A DNA stretch of 64,000 nt from Centrapalus pauciflorus (lineage: Eukaryota > Streptophyta > Magnoliopsida > Asterales > Asteraceae). This document shows, piece by piece, positions 63,692-64,000 of this stretch (within the stretch, counting starts at the first letter, position 1; the number at the start of each line of letters is the position of its first letter). The DNA lies in NCBI GenBank assembly GCA_020465985.1, contig JAANYP010001153.1, forward strand, positions 242,966 through 306,965, given 5' to 3'. The translations under genes were made by a program, and so were the position numbers. The notes below the pieces were generated by a model. It did not search any database. It was not told where the DNA came from and saw only the letters and a list, made by a program, of their open reading frames with translations.

Positions 63692-64000
63692 CTATTCATT
63701 CAAGGGCTTTAGTCCCATTCCTTTTGAAGACTTCAAAACTAACTCTCTATTTAGGCCTTTCTTATGCGAATCCGCAATGTTATCTTTTGACATCACATAG
63801 TCAATAGTAATAACACCTGTTGAGAGTAGTTGTCGTATCGAAAAGCCGTCTTCACATCCATTTGGTGCACTTCTAGATTTCTTATTGCGGCAATAGCGAG
63901 CACCAATCTAATGGATGTTATTCACGTCACCGGCGAATATGTATCAAAGTAATCAACACCCTCCTTTTTTGTAACCTTTAATTGCCAAACGTGCTTTATA
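63692..64000 (-). pseudogene. pol: Copia-T pol with internal deletion (RT fused to RNase H end)
   Basis: On the minus strand the edge starts in RT (GVDYFDTYSPVT-like, LVLAIAAIRNLEVHQMDVKTAF). At about 63840 it jumps to the RNase H C-terminus (LLSTGVITIDYVMSKDNIAD, LVLKSSKGMGLKP), ending with TAG at 63692-63694. Most of RT, including YVDD, is missing. The type differs from the Sirevirus-like elements above. Confidence 0.8.

Overview
This is a plant nuclear window made almost entirely of LTR retrotransposons, nested and broken. I see no convincing host gene, rRNA or tRNA gene, or CRISPR array. The evidence for a plant is: Ty1/copia and Ty3/gypsy pol genes; primer sites matching the 3' end of initiator-Met tRNA (TGGTATCAGAG) in all five elements whose leader is visible; plant-like TATA boxes; and AT-rich spacers with microsatellites. 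The long accessory ORF (aORF) behind copia pol resembles ORFs I recall from annotated Asteraceae genomes. I therefore lean towards Asteraceae, but this is memory and not a search.

Layout. 1-4839: Copia-A (minus; 5' LTR, leader, gag, start of pol; runs off the left edge). 4840-8950: Copia-Q (plus; end of pol, spacer, aORF). 8950-9206 and 18174-23802: old Gypsy-2 (plus; gag remnants and a 3.5 kb LTR), split by Gypsy-3 (9207-18173, plus, degraded pol, both LTRs). 23803-24293 and 33569-58212: Copia-H (minus), the host of two younger insertions. Its 3' LTR is split by Gypsy-1 (24294-33563, minus, nearly intact, LTRs almost identical). Its pol-aORF spacer is split by Copia-N (37675-54452, minus, with its own LTRs, gag, pol and aORF). 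Copia-N in turn carries a solo LTR of the Gypsy-3 family (47620-50016). 58213-60810: Copia-P (plus, internally deleted). 60810-62094: an inverted, truncated Gypsy-3-family LTR. 62095-64000: Copia-T (minus, LTR and an internally deleted pol).

Several insertions have 5-bp target duplications: GATTG/GATTT (Gypsy-3), GCTAT (Gypsy-1), AGAGT (Copia-N) and TTTAG (solo LTR). For the first three, a related copy elsewhere in the window shows the empty site.

Four signals go beyond ordinary retrotransposon annotation. (1) Copia families carry blocks of a short palindromic word in the LTR/leader before gag, and again just before the aORF about 10 kb downstream. The word differs by family (AGATTCGAATCT, AAGTTCGTACGAACTT, GTTCGAAC-type, CCGAATTCGG), and Gypsy-1 carries the Copia-A word in its LTR. 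(2) The pol-aORF spacer of Copia-Q and Copia-H holds three serial hairpins, each with a GNRA-type loop and compensatory stem changes, so it is probably a structured RNA. (3) Young Gypsy-1 has a 90-bp GT-AG intron candidate inside the reverse transcriptase; retaining it stops translation at once, and removing it restores the frame. A second candidate intron lies in its leader. (4) Copia-N has a phase-0 intron candidate between gag and protease, and both copia aORFs are preceded by splice-acceptor-like sequence. Together these suggest expression of polyprotein segments gated by splicing, plus a family-specific cis-element system. Each signal is read from sequence; the functions are inference.
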